Shown here piece by piece: positions 24,924-33,684 of a DNA stretch of 64,000 bases. The notes below the pieces were generated by a model, which was given only the letters and a program-made list of their open reading frames with translations, was not told where the DNA came from and made no database searches. Positions within the stretch are counted from its first letter, which is position 1; the number at the start of each line of letters is the position of its first letter. Source of the DNA: Maribellus sp. CM-23 (lineage in GTDB: Bacteria > Bacteroidota > Bacteroidia > Bacteroidales > Prolixibacteraceae); contig NZ_JADWYJ010000002.1 in the NCBI RefSeq assembly GCF_021354595.1, forward strand, positions 434,001 to 498,000, written 5' to 3'. The position numbers were made by a program, and so were the translations under genes.

Positions 24924-26498
24924 CTATTGACGAGTATCAGATTTCAATATAGCATCAATAGCCTTATTGATATCGAGTGAAGCAGAAGCCTGTCGTGGCG
25001 GAAAGTCCTTAAAGCTCGACAGATGCTCGTTCAACATTCCAATCGCTGGTTGGAAGACCCACGATTTATGCATAATCAGATCGAAGCCGGTTACATCGTC
25101 GTAATGCTCAAACGGATCTTTTCGCAGATTAAATAAGCGCGGCATGGTGTGTACTTCCATATCATCGAAGTAACGTTCCTTGGTCGCAAAATGCATTTTC
25201 CAGGGACCGACACGCATGGCAGTTAAACCTGATTCGTAATAATAAAAGAAGTAGTTACGTGCCGACTCATCGGTTTTCCCTTGCCAATAGTCCAGGTTGT
25301 TAAAACCATCAATGTAAACCCTGTACGTCATATCACCAATCGTTTTTCCGGCTTTTAATTCGTCCTTAATTTCGGGCTCACCCACGGCTGCCATAATTGT
25401 TGGGAGCACGTCTTCGTGAGCAGAAATACCGTTCCGAATTAAACCGGCAGGAATTCCATCCGGCCAACGAACCATAAAGGGAGCGCGAACGCCGCCTTCG
25501 TAAGTGGTCATTTTTTCGCCACGAAACATCGTCACCCCGGCATGCGGGAAAGTACTTTGTTCCGGCCCGTTATCGGTGGTGTAAATCACGATCGTATTGT
25601 CGGCAATTCCCAACTCATCCAGGTAATCCAGTATTTCACCAACATGTCCGTCGTGCTCCATCAGGCCCGAACCAAACAAGTCCATATCGGTACTGATCGG
25701 TGTTGCCAGGTTACGCGATTCTTCTTTCAGGTGAGTATAAACATGCATCCTACTGGTGGCATGCCAGATAAAGAATGGCTTTCCGGCATCGTGTGCACGT
25801 TTCATAAAGTCTTCGGTTTTGGCCACCAGTTCTTCATCAAAAGTTTTCATGCGCTCACTGGTCAGTTTGCCAACATCAGTCACTTTTTGTTTTCCGATTA
25901 CACCAAAACGAGGATCTTCTGTTGCATCGTAAGTATCGGTGGCATACGACTCAATAATTCCCCGCGGACCATATTTCTCATAGAATTCTTTGCTCTTGGG
26001 GTAATCTGCCTGTTCTTCTTCTTCCGAAACATTCAGGTGGTAGAGGTTTCCAAAAAATTCGTCGAAACCATGAACGGTTGGTAAATGTTCATTTCGGTCG
26101 CCCAGGTGGTTTTTTCCATACTGAGCCGTCATATACCCCAGCGGCTTCAACAACTCGGCAAGAGTAGGATCTTCCTTACTAATACCCAGTGGGTTTCCCG
26201 GTTGGCCAACCGTTGTTAGCCCTGTACGAACCGGTTTCTGACCAGTTATGAAAGCAGCACGTCCTGCGGTACAACTGGGTTGCGAATAGTGGTCCGTAAA
26301 AAGAACTCCTTCTTTTGCAATACGGTCAATGCCGGGAGTTGGATATTGTATTCCTAAACTATAACAGCTCAATGAATTGGGTGCTACGTCATCAACCATG
26401 ATAACAAGGATGTTCGGTTTGTCCTGTGCAAACGCTCCAAACGAGAATGTAAAAATCATGGCCAGCAATAACAGGCCCCGGGTGTTTTTGTGTTTCAT
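24924..26498 (-). CDS. Exported arylsulfatase (family S1), copy 3
   Basis: 524 residues. Signal peptide about 1-24 (FSFGAFAQ). MVDDVAP carries the metal Asp pair, C76-T-A-G-R80 is the formylglycine site, and YTTDNGPEQ the second metal site. It is the upstream member of the triplet and divergent from the TonB receptor at 26992. The signal peptide differs from those of copies 1 and 2, which suggests it is the older branch of the family here. Confidence 0.92.
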   Translation of the reverse strand: MKHKNTRGLLLLAMIFTFSFGAFAQDKPNILVIMVDDVAPNSLSCYSLGIQYPTPGIDRIAKEGVLFTDHYSQPSCTAGRAAFITGQKPVRTGLTTVGQPGNPLGISKEDPTLAELLKPLGYMTAQYGKNHLGDRNEHLPTVHGFDEFFGNLYHLNVSEEEEQADYPKSKEFYEKYGPRGIIESYATDTYDATEDPRFGVIGKQKVTDVGKLTSERMKTFDEELVAKTEDFMKRAHDAGKPFFIWHATSRMHVYTHLKEESRNLATPISTDMDLFGSGLMEHDGHVGEILDYLDELGIADNTIVIYTTDNGPEQSTFPHAGVTMFRGEKMTTYEGGVRAPFMVRWPDGIPAGLIRNGISAHEDVLPTIMAAVGEPEIKDELKAGKTIGDMTYRVYIDGFNNLDYWQGKTDESARNYFFYYYESGLTAMRVGPWKMHFATKERYFDDMEVHTMPRLFNLRKDPFEHYDDVTGFDLIMHKSWVFQPAIGMLNEHLSSFKDFPPRQASASLDINKAIDAILKSDTRQ

Positions 26499-26991
26499 AT
26501 TCGTTTATTTTATGTGTTAGTATAAATAGTTTCTTTAAGTTAAGGGATTTTGACCTAACAATCAATACCCTCTGAACCAAACTGATAGGTTTATAGCTTG
26601 GTAGTTGCGCAAAAACACCGCTGTGCGCCTGTTTTCGGTTACTTCCTGATTACGGACAAGATGTATCTCAGAGAAACAATTATCCATAAAATGAATCCTG
26701 GAGCTCTTTTTACACCTAAAATGGCTACTGCTTTCTTCCCGTTAGTCCTTTCCTAATCACAAAAAACTCTTGTTGTAAAAATTTTATGGTTGGTTGACAA
26801 CCCTCGAAAATTTTTCCTGTCTTTCAAAACGAGATCAGATAACAAACATGGTTCATTGATATGCCCTACGTTTATTAATTCGCGGTGTTTATCGAAAAAT
26901 ATCATCCGTTTGTCGGATAATCGTCGCCGTTTTAATTGTTTGGTATAACTTCGTGGTCCATAGAAAACAAAAACAGAAAACAATTACTCAC
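26499..26991. other. Divergent intergenic region, sulfatase/TonB receptor
   Basis: 493 bases. It holds the start regions of both genes. A minus reading frame at 26753-26983 has no recognisable protein pattern. Nothing else can be named. Confidence 0.4.
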
Positions 26992-29340
26992 ATGCTGAAA
27001 TTAAAGATCCTCACACTCATGCTGCTTTGTGCCGTGTTGGCAAAGGCACAGGAAATTACCTTAAGCGGTTATTTAAAAGATGACTCCAACGGTGAAGCAC
27101 TCATCGGAGCTACCCTTTATGTACCCGAACTAAAACAGGGAACCGCCAGTAATGCCTACGGATTTTATTCCCTTACCATTCCGAAAGGAAACTACACGAT
27201 CCGTGTTTCGTTTATTGGCTATCATCCCCTCGAACAAAAACTGGAAGCGAATGAAAGCATTACCCGCGATTTCTCCCTTTCCGGGTTTTCGGAGCAAATA
27301 CAGGAAGTTATCGTTCGTGGCGAAGCTGCCGATGCAAACGTGCAGCGCGTGGAAATGGGCATGACTACCCTGCCCGTTAAAACCATCCAGAAGCTGCCGG
27401 CCTTTATGGGCGAAGTAGATGTGATCCGCACCATCCAGTTGCTGCCCGGTATTCAAAGCGGCGGCGAAGCCAGTTCGGGGTTGTATGTGCGTGGTGGCGG
27501 CCCCGACGAGAATCTGATGATCCTTGATGAAGCGCCGGTTTACAATGCTTCTCACCTGCTCGGATTTTTTTCGGTGTTTAATTCCAATGCCATCAAAGAC
27601 ATTCAGGTGTATAAAAGCGGTATCCCGGCTGAATACGGGGGAAAAGCTTCTTCGGTGATCGACATCCGCCAAAAAGACGGCAACAGCAAACAACTGGCTC
27701 TTGATGGCGGAATCGGTAACCTTTCTAGCAGACTCACGCTCGAAGGCCCCATTATTAAAGACCGCTGGAGTTTTCTGATTGCCGGGCGGCGCACTTACTA
27801 CGATGTGCTTGGGAAGGCCATGGGACTGGAAGAGCTAAAAGACAACACCCTCTATTTTTATGATTTGAACGGAAAATCGAACTTCATCGTCAACGATAAA
27901 AACCGCATTTACCTGTCGGCCTACAACGGCAAAGATGTGTTTGAACTGGGCGAATCGATGTACATGCGATGGGGAAACACAACCGCCACACTACGCTGGA
28001 ACCACATTTACGGCGACAAGCTTTTTATGAATGTGTCGGCCATTTATTCGAAATACCGATACAGTTTGGGTGTTCCCGGTGATAATGCCGATAATTTCGA
28101 TTGGTCGTCGCAAATCCGCGATTACAACCTGAAGCTGGATTTCACCTATTACTTCAATCCGCGCAACACTTTCAAATTTGGTGGCAATACGATCCTTCAC
28201 AATTTTAAACCCGGACAGGTGCTTACCAACGGCGAAAACTCGATGTTTAACGACCTGGAGCTTACCGAATACAACACACACGAGAATGCTCTTTACCTGT
28301 CGAACGAACAACAATTTTCGGAGCGTTTTTCAGTTCAGTACGGACTAAGGCTAAGCCACTTCCAGCAAATAGGAGAAGGCGAGGTGAACATTTACGAAAA
28401 TCCCGACCAGCCCGACAAAGAAGAAGTGCGCGAAACCATTCACTACGGAAAAGGAGATAAAATCGGGGATGCTTTTGTTCACCTGGAGCCCCGTGTTGGC
28501 ATGAAGTTCAGCCTCGACAGGGCCAGCTCGGTAAAAGCCTCTTACAACCGGATGGTGCAAAACCTGCACCTGATTTCCAACACACAGTCGCCCTCGCCGC
28601 TCGACATTTGGTTGCCCAGCAGCACCTACATAAAACCGCTGATTGTCGACCAGGTTTCGATGGGTTATTTCCGCAATTTCAAAAACAACATGTGGGAAAC
28701 GTCGGTAGAAGTATATTACAAAGACATGCAGAACGTGCTGGATTACAAGGAAGGCGCCGAGCTTTTCCTGAACGAAAACATAGAAACCGAGTTGCTGCAC
28801 GGTACAGGGGAATCAAAAGGGCTGGAAGTTCTGGCCAAGAAAGCCAAAGGGCAGCTTACAGGCTGGGTAGGTTACACCTGGTCGAAAACCACCCGGAAAA
28901 TTGAAGGCATCAACAACGGAAACCCCTACCCTTCGGATTACGACCGCACACACGACCTTTCGGTAGTGGGCAACTACGAGCTGAACAAACGCTGGAACCT
29001 GGCCGCCAACTTTGTTTATTCTACCGGTTCGCCCATTTCGTACCCCGTGGCCAAATACACCGTGCAGGGCAACCAGGTATTTGAATACTCGGCCCGAAAC
29101 AGCAACCGGCTTCCCGATTACAACCGGCTCGACTTATCGGCCACTTACGACTTTAAAAAGAACGAACACCGGCGTCTTAAACAATCGATCAACTTTTCGA
29201 TCTACAACGTTTATGCACGCCGCAACGCTTATTCCATTACGCCCGAAGCCAACGAAGACAATCCCAACCAAACTCAGTTTGTTCGTTTGTCGATCATCGG
29301 GTCAGCCATTCCATCCATCACCTACAACGTAAAATTTTAA
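26992..29340 (+). CDS. TonB-dependent outer-membrane receptor
   Basis: 782 residues from ATG 26992. Signal peptide 1-~20; a carboxypeptidase-regulatory-like domain (about 22-105: GYLKDDSNGEALIGATLYVPELKQG, NAYGFYSLTIPKGNYTIRVSFIGY); a plug (LLPGIQSGGEASSGLYVRGGGPDENLMILDEAPVYN); then a long barrel ending in YNVKF. It imports a substrate across the outer membrane with TonB energy. Without a SusD partner but followed after 3 bases by a DUF4249 lipoprotein, a pairing common in Bacteroidota. The substrate cannot be read. Confidence 0.93.
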   Translation: MLKLKILTLMLLCAVLAKAQEITLSGYLKDDSNGEALIGATLYVPELKQGTASNAYGFYSLTIPKGNYTIRVSFIGYHPLEQKLEANESITRDFSLSGFSEQIQEVIVRGEAADANVQRVEMGMTTLPVKTIQKLPAFMGEVDVIRTIQLLPGIQSGGEASSGLYVRGGGPDENLMILDEAPVYNASHLLGFFSVFNSNAIKDIQVYKSGIPAEYGGKASSVIDIRQKDGNSKQLALDGGIGNLSSRLTLEGPIIKDRWSFLIAGRRTYYDVLGKAMGLEELKDNTLYFYDLNGKSNFIVNDKNRIYLSAYNGKDVFELGESMYMRWGNTTATLRWNHIYGDKLFMNVSAIYSKYRYSLGVPGDNADNFDWSSQIRDYNLKLDFTYYFNPRNTFKFGGNTILHNFKPGQVLTNGENSMFNDLELTEYNTHENALYLSNEQQFSERFSVQYGLRLSHFQQIGEGEVNIYENPDQPDKEEVRETIHYGKGDKIGDAFVHLEPRVGMKFSLDRASSVKASYNRMVQNLHLISNTQSPSPLDIWLPSSTYIKPLIVDQVSMGYFRNFKNNMWETSVEVYYKDMQNVLDYKEGAELFLNENIETELLHGTGESKGLEVLAKKAKGQLTGWVGYTWSKTTRKIEGINNGNPYPSDYDRTHDLSVVGNYELNKRWNLAANFVYSTGSPISYPVAKYTVQGNQVFEYSARNSNRLPDYNRLDLSATYDFKKNEHRRLKQSINFSIYNVYARRNAYSITPEANEDNPNQTQFVRLSIIGSAIPSITYNVKF

Positions 29341-29343
29341 CAC

Positions 29344-30264
29344 ATGAAAAAGACATATTTATACCGCGCCATACTTCTATCTCTGCTAACGGCCTTTATC
29401 CTGGCCAGTTGCGAAGATGTGGTTGAAGTAAATCTGAACGATGAAGACATTGATTTGGTGGCCGTAGAAGCTTATCTTGATACAAGATCAAGCGACAATG
29501 TTTTTGTGAAAATTGAAAAAACACTTCGTGTAAACCAGGCAGAAAGCAATCCGCCAGTCAACAACGCACTGGTAGAAATTTCCGACAACGAAACAGTTCC
29601 CAATACGGTAGTACTGGAAGAACAGGGAAACACCGGAATCTACAAACTGCCGGAAAATACCACGTATGAAGCCGTTCCGGGAAGAACCTACCAGCTTACT
29701 ATTACTACGGAAGAGGGAGTGGTTATTTCCGCCAGCGAATACCTGCAGGAAGTGGAAACACTCGATGAAACACGCATCAACCTCTCGGCAAGGGGCGATT
29801 ATGAATTTCTTGCTGTTTTTATCAACTCGCAGGAAACGCCCGGAAAAGGGAATTATTACAAATGGGATATTTACATCAACAACGAACTGCTGTACGAAAG
29901 TGAGTACCTGTCCTTTGCCAGCGACGAACTGGTGGACGGCAATTACATTTATGATTTTGAGATACTGACTGATTTTGAGGAGAAAGAAGAAGACAAAATT
30001 CTTCACAGGGGAGATACCATCCGGGTTGAACAGCTTTCGATTTCAAAAGCCAGCTACGATTTCTACTTTGCCTTGATCAACCAGGCTTTTTCGGGTAGCC
30101 CGTTCAGTGTTCCGCCGGCAAACGTTCCCAGCAACCTGGTTTCGAACGACGGCAAACGCGTTCTGGGACTTTTCTCGGCCCGCGATATTTCGGTAGGTGA
30201 AAGTATCGTAATTGACGACAATAACTACGAACCACTGGCATCAAGCATTCCTCCGGGAATGTAA
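29344..30264 (+). CDS. DUF4249 lipoprotein
   Basis: 306 residues. A lipoprotein signal ends at C23 (LTAFILASCEDV). The pattern VEAYLDTRSSDNVFVKIEKTL, the NALVEISDNE block and the TYQLTITTEEG strand are those of DUF4249 proteins, which are nearly always found beside TonB receptors of this class. Probably anchored to the outer membrane and aiding or gating uptake by the receptor encoded just before it; the mechanism is unknown. Confidence 0.9.
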   Translation: MKKTYLYRAILLSLLTAFILASCEDVVEVNLNDEDIDLVAVEAYLDTRSSDNVFVKIEKTLRVNQAESNPPVNNALVEISDNETVPNTVVLEEQGNTGIYKLPENTTYEAVPGRTYQLTITTEEGVVISASEYLQEVETLDETRINLSARGDYEFLAVFINSQETPGKGNYYKWDIYINNELLYESEYLSFASDELVDGNYIYDFEILTDFEEKEEDKILHRGDTIRVEQLSISKASYDFYFALINQAFSGSPFSVPPANVPSNLVSNDGKRVLGLFSARDISVGESIVIDDNNYEPLASSIPPGM

Positions 30265-30283
30265 GAAAACGTGTTGTCGTGTG

Positions 30284-30344
30284 GCCGTGTTGCTGTGGTG
30301 CTGTGTCTTTTTTTCACAGCACCACAGCAATACCGCTACACGGC
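30284..30344 (+). terminator. Large imperfect hairpin after the DUF4249 gene
   Basis: A 15-bp perfect stem (TGCTGTGGTGCTGTG with CACAGCACCACAGCA) around a T-run loop, extended below a bulge by GCCGTGT/ACACGGC. The arms use simple GTG/CAC-like text. It probably ends transcription, though the loop rather than the tail carries the T-run. Confidence 0.6.
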
Positions 30345-30469
30345 TAAACAGCAATACGGCTGCACAAAAGCAGGTACAACACTTTACGTTTAGCGTGTGA
30401 TTTATTACACATAAGTATTAATTTGAAGCATAAACTTTTGCCTTGAAATCACTAATTGACAGATTTGGT

Positions 30470-30477
30470 TAAATTTG
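30470..30477 (+). promoter_or_regulatory. Candidate -7 element of ybbR
   Basis: TAAATTTG fits TAnnTTTG and lies 15 bases before the ybbR ATG; no clean -33 at the usual distance. Confidence 0.3.
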
Positions 30478-30492
30478 TGTTTTCATTGCTGT

Positions 30493-31482
30493 ATGAAGAA
30501 AAACATTAATAAACTACCGGAATTTTTCAAGATCGAGAAACTCAGAAACGACAAGCGGGTTGTGGTGTTTCTGATTTGCCTTCTCATCTCGACTTCGTTG
30601 TGGTTCCTGAATGCACTTAGCAAAGACTATTCAACCACCATTTCGTACCCGGTAAAATACGTAAATCCGCCCAGCAAGCAGTTTCTGGCCAATCACCCGC
30701 CTTCGAAACTGGAGCTGAAAATTGATGCGCATGGTTTTACCCTGCTTCGCTACAAGTTAAGCTTGTCCTTCTCGCCGATCATCCTGAACCTCACCAATAT
30801 TACCAAAGATATGAAAGCAGAGGACGGTATTTACCGGATTCCGTCGTCGGGACTGATGCGTCGCATTAAATCGCAGGTGAGTAATGAAATTACGATTCTG
30901 GAAATTCAACCCGAAACGCTGGAAATTATCCTGGACAGTCTGAAAACCAAAACCGTCCCGGTAAGAGCCAACGTTCAGGTACAATTCAAACCGCAGTTTA
31001 ACCTGCAAAATCCGGTCAGGGTAATTCCTTCAGAAGTAAAAATAACCGGCCCGTCGTCGGTTATCGACACCATTAATGAGCTAAGCACCCGCTTTGAGAA
31101 ATTTGAGGAACTGGATGCAGCCGTCGAAAAACATGTAGATATTCTGAAACCCAAAAGCACAACGATTTCTCCCGACAAAGTCAACTTAAAAATAGAGGTT
31201 GAGAAATTTACGGAGAAAGAACTTAAGATGCCGCTTATTATTCGCAACCGCCCTGACAGTGTAAATGTAAAACTCTTCCCCTCGGAAGTAAAAGTCACCT
31301 GTTTGGTTGGATTAAGTGAATTTGAAGATGTGGCTGTCAGCGACTTCAGTGCGGTGGTAGATTATGCCGACGTTGACAAAAATACGCAAAACCTGCCGGT
31401 AAAAATTGAACGAAAATCTTCGTTCATCCAACTGGTGCGTGTTTCGCCCGAGGCAGTGGAATACCTCATCGAAACCAATTAA
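30493..31482 (+). CDS. ybbR: YbbR-domain protein (CdaR-like)
   Basis: 329 residues from ATG 30493 (frame open to 30475). One membrane segment (about 24-42, VVVFLICLLISTSLWFLNAL), then extracytoplasmic YbbR repeats (VPVRANVQVQFKP, VIPSEVKITGPSSVIDTI, KEL/KMPLIIRNRPDSVNVKLFPSEVKVTCLVG). In Firmicutes CdaR, built of such domains, controls the c-di-AMP cyclase; here the role is inferred only. coaE follows after 3 bases, the usual Bacteroidota order. Confidence 0.88.
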   Translation: MKKNINKLPEFFKIEKLRNDKRVVVFLICLLISTSLWFLNALSKDYSTTISYPVKYVNPPSKQFLANHPPSKLELKIDAHGFTLLRYKLSLSFSPIILNLTNITKDMKAEDGIYRIPSSGLMRRIKSQVSNEITILEIQPETLEIILDSLKTKTVPVRANVQVQFKPQFNLQNPVRVIPSEVKITGPSSVIDTINELSTRFEKFEELDAAVEKHVDILKPKSTTISPDKVNLKIEVEKFTEKELKMPLIIRNRPDSVNVKLFPSEVKVTCLVGLSEFEDVAVSDFSAVVDYADVDKNTQNLPVKIERKSSFIQLVRVSPEAVEYLIETN

Positions 31483-31485
31483 AGC

Positions 31486-32085
31486 ATGGCACTAAAGATA
31501 GGGATCACCGGCGGAATAGGAAGTGGGAAGTCAACCATTTGCAAGGTTTTCAGCCTACTGGGAGTTCCGGTTTTTGAAGCCGACACGGTGGCCAAAACAC
31601 TGATCGACACCGATCCGGGAATCCGCAAAGGACTGATTGACCTTTTTGGTCCCGACATTTATACCGCAAATGCCGGTGTTGACCGAAAAAAACTCGCTGG
31701 CCTCATCTTTAATGATGAAATTCAGCTGGCAAAAGTAAATGCGCTCGTGCATCCGGCAGTTCGTGCAGAGTTTATGAAATGGGCCGATTCGCAAGATGTT
31801 CCCTACGTGATTCACGAAGCGGCCATTCTTTTCGAAAGCGGTTTTTACAAAATGATGGACTTCACCCTTTTGGTAACTGCGCCGGATGAAGACCGGATAA
31901 AAAGAGTAATGACACGCGACGGTTCTTCACGCGGACAGGTAGTGGAAAGAATGCAAAAACAATGGAGCGACAACGAAAAAAGAAAACTCGCCACCATTGA
32001 AATTAAAAACGACAACCGGGAGCTGTTGCTTCCGCAGATAATTAGAATTGACAAACAGTTAAAAGAATATGGCAAAATTTGGTAA
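31486..32085 (+). CDS. coaE: Dephospho-CoA kinase
   Basis: 199 residues. P-loop GITGGIGSGKST (6-17), then EADTVAKTLIDTD and the lid region VMTRDGSSRGQVVERMQKQ. Catalyses the last step of coenzyme A synthesis, phosphorylating dephospho-CoA. The stop overlaps the start of the next gene by 17 bases, so the two are probably coupled. Confidence 0.95.
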   Translation: MALKIGITGGIGSGKSTICKVFSLLGVPVFEADTVAKTLIDTDPGIRKGLIDLFGPDIYTANAGVDRKKLAGLIFNDEIQLAKVNALVHPAVRAEFMKWADSQDVPYVIHEAAILFESGFYKMMDFTLLVTAPDEDRIKRVMTRDGSSRGQVVERMQKQWSDNEKRKLATIEIKNDNRELLLPQIIRIDKQLKEYGKIW

Positions 32086-32800
32086 GTGGGTTGGTGGCGG
32101 CCTAGGATGGGCCTTTGGAGGACCAATCGGTGCAATTTTCGGGTTTGTAGTGGGTTCCATGTTCGACGGCGGACAGGAAGCCATTAAAAGAGGTGCAACG
32201 GGATACTCTTCCCGCACCACCACCGGCGGTTATGTAATGAGCCTCCTGGTTTTGGTGGCGGCCGTTATGAAAGCCGACGGCAAAGTATTGAAATCCGAAC
32301 TCGACTATGTAAAGAAATTCCTGGTGCATAACTTTGGCGAAGACTCGGCGCAGGAAGCCATACGAATGCTGCGCGACCTTTTGCAGCAAACGATACCCGT
32401 AAACGAAGTATGCCGCCAGATACAGGCCAATATGAACTACTCGGCCCGTTTGCAGCTGGTGCATTTCCTCTTTGGAATAGCTCAGGCTGATGGAAAAGTG
32501 GACAAAGGAGAATCGGAACTCATTGATCAGATTTGCAACCTGATGGGCATTCAGCGAAATGACTACGAATCGATTCAGGCCATGTTTATTCCGAATACCG
32601 ATTCGGATTACAAAATCCTGGAAATTGAAAGAACGGCCAACGACGAGGAAGTGAAAAAAGCCTACCGCAGAATGGCCATGAAATTTCACCCCGACAAAGT
32701 AAGTACGCTGGGCGAAGAGATTCAGAATGCTGCCAAAGAAAAGTTCCAGAAAGTGAACCAGGCTTACGAGAATATCAAAAAGGAAAGGAACATCGCGTAG
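32069..32800 (+). CDS. TerB-like and DnaJ-domain protein (DjlA-like)
   Basis: 243 residues. A Gly-rich hydrophobic start (GGGLGWAFGGPIGAIFGFVVGSMF, a DjlA-like membrane motif), a TerB-like helical domain (about 55-160: VLVAAVMKADGKVLKSELDYVKKF, IAQADGKVDKGESELIDQI), and a C-terminal J domain (175-243) with the HPD motif in MKFHPDKVSTLGEE. It probably recruits DnaK to the inner membrane. Gene order ybbR-coaE-djlA-like is a compact operon. Confidence 0.88.
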   Translation: MAKFGKWVGGGLGWAFGGPIGAIFGFVVGSMFDGGQEAIKRGATGYSSRTTTGGYVMSLLVLVAAVMKADGKVLKSELDYVKKFLVHNFGEDSAQEAIRMLRDLLQQTIPVNEVCRQIQANMNYSARLQLVHFLFGIAQADGKVDKGESELIDQICNLMGIQRNDYESIQAMFIPNTDSDYKILEIERTANDEEVKKAYRRMAMKFHPDKVSTLGEEIQNAAKEKFQKVNQAYENIKKERNIA

Positions 32801-33038
32801 TCGATAGTCGCAGTTTGCAGTCACAGATTTCAGGAAAGAAAGGACTGAAGGACAGAGAGATTGAAGGATTGAATTAGATTGATTGGGAGATTGAAGGATT
32901 GAATAATCAATCACTTATTCCTTGCAGCTTGAAACTTGTAGCTCATTCTCGCATTTAAGCATTAATGCATTTTCGCATTATGGTTGAAGGACTCAGCAAT
33001 CAGTGTTCAGTTTAGACTAGCAAATTTAAGATCAACGT
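32801..33038. repeat. Low-complexity intergenic patch with GCATTNNN repeat
   Basis: Contains ATTGAAGGATTGAA-type text (about 32840-32900), a run with GCATT every 8 bases four times (about 32950-32977), and CAGTGTTCAGTTT (33001-33013). A near-copy of the GCATT segment (33 of 37 bases equal) lies at 40522-40558. No gene. Confidence 0.6.
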
Positions 33039-33680
33039 ATGAAGATTATTTCCACAAATATTGGCGAAGCCCGCACGCTTCCATTTAACGGAAAAGAAGT
33101 AACAACCGGTATTTTTAAGTTTCCGGTGGAGGAAGGCATTTACCTGGGAGCCGAAGATGTGGTGCAAGACCACGTGATCGACCGCCGCTACCACGGAGGA
33201 GTTGACAAAGCCTGTTACCTCTATTCTGCCGATCATTATGAGTACTGGAGCAAGCTTTATCCCGACCTCGAAATGCCTTGGGGCATGTTTGGCGAAAACC
33301 TGACAGTGGAAGGACTTCAGGAAGCAAATGTAAACATCGGGGATGTTTTTAGTATCGGCGAAGTAATCGTTCAGGCAAGCCAGCCACGCCAGCCCTGTTT
33401 CAAACTCAACTTTCGGTTTCACGACAAAGACATTGTACGCAAGTTTGTAGATGCCGGTTTCCCGGGTGTTTATGTGCGTGTGCTGAAAGGAGGGCATGTA
33501 AGCGCCGGAGCCGAAATGAAGCAGCTTGAGCGAAAAGATTCAGTTTCCATCCAACAGGTTTACCGCTGGATTTATGCATCGGAATTTGATCCGGAAGTAA
33601 AACGGGCCATCAACGATCCGAACATTGCATCCAGTTGCCACAAAGATTTGCTAAAACGCTGGGGCGATTTCCTGGATTGA
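33039..33680 (+). CDS. MOSC-domain protein (YiiM-like)
   Basis: 213 residues. The MOSC core shows FGENLTVEGL (about 85-95), GDVFSIGEVIVQASQPRQPCFKLNFRF with the conserved Cys, and GVYVRVLKGGHVSAG. MOSC proteins bind sulfur-carrying molybdenum cofactor; YiiM homologues help detoxify N-hydroxylated purines. It stands alone on the plus strand, converging with the transporter at 33685. Confidence 0.9.
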   Translation: MKIISTNIGEARTLPFNGKEVTTGIFKFPVEEGIYLGAEDVVQDHVIDRRYHGGVDKACYLYSADHYEYWSKLYPDLEMPWGMFGENLTVEGLQEANVNIGDVFSIGEVIVQASQPRQPCFKLNFRFHDKDIVRKFVDAGFPGVYVRVLKGGHVSAGAEMKQLERKDSVSIQQVYRWIYASEFDPEVKRAINDPNIASSCHKDLLKRWGDFLD

Positions 33681-33684
33681 AATC

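Noticed and set aside
26753..26983. Minus reading frame upstream of the TonB receptor
   Set aside because: No signal, domain or codon pattern; lies in the divergent promoter region.
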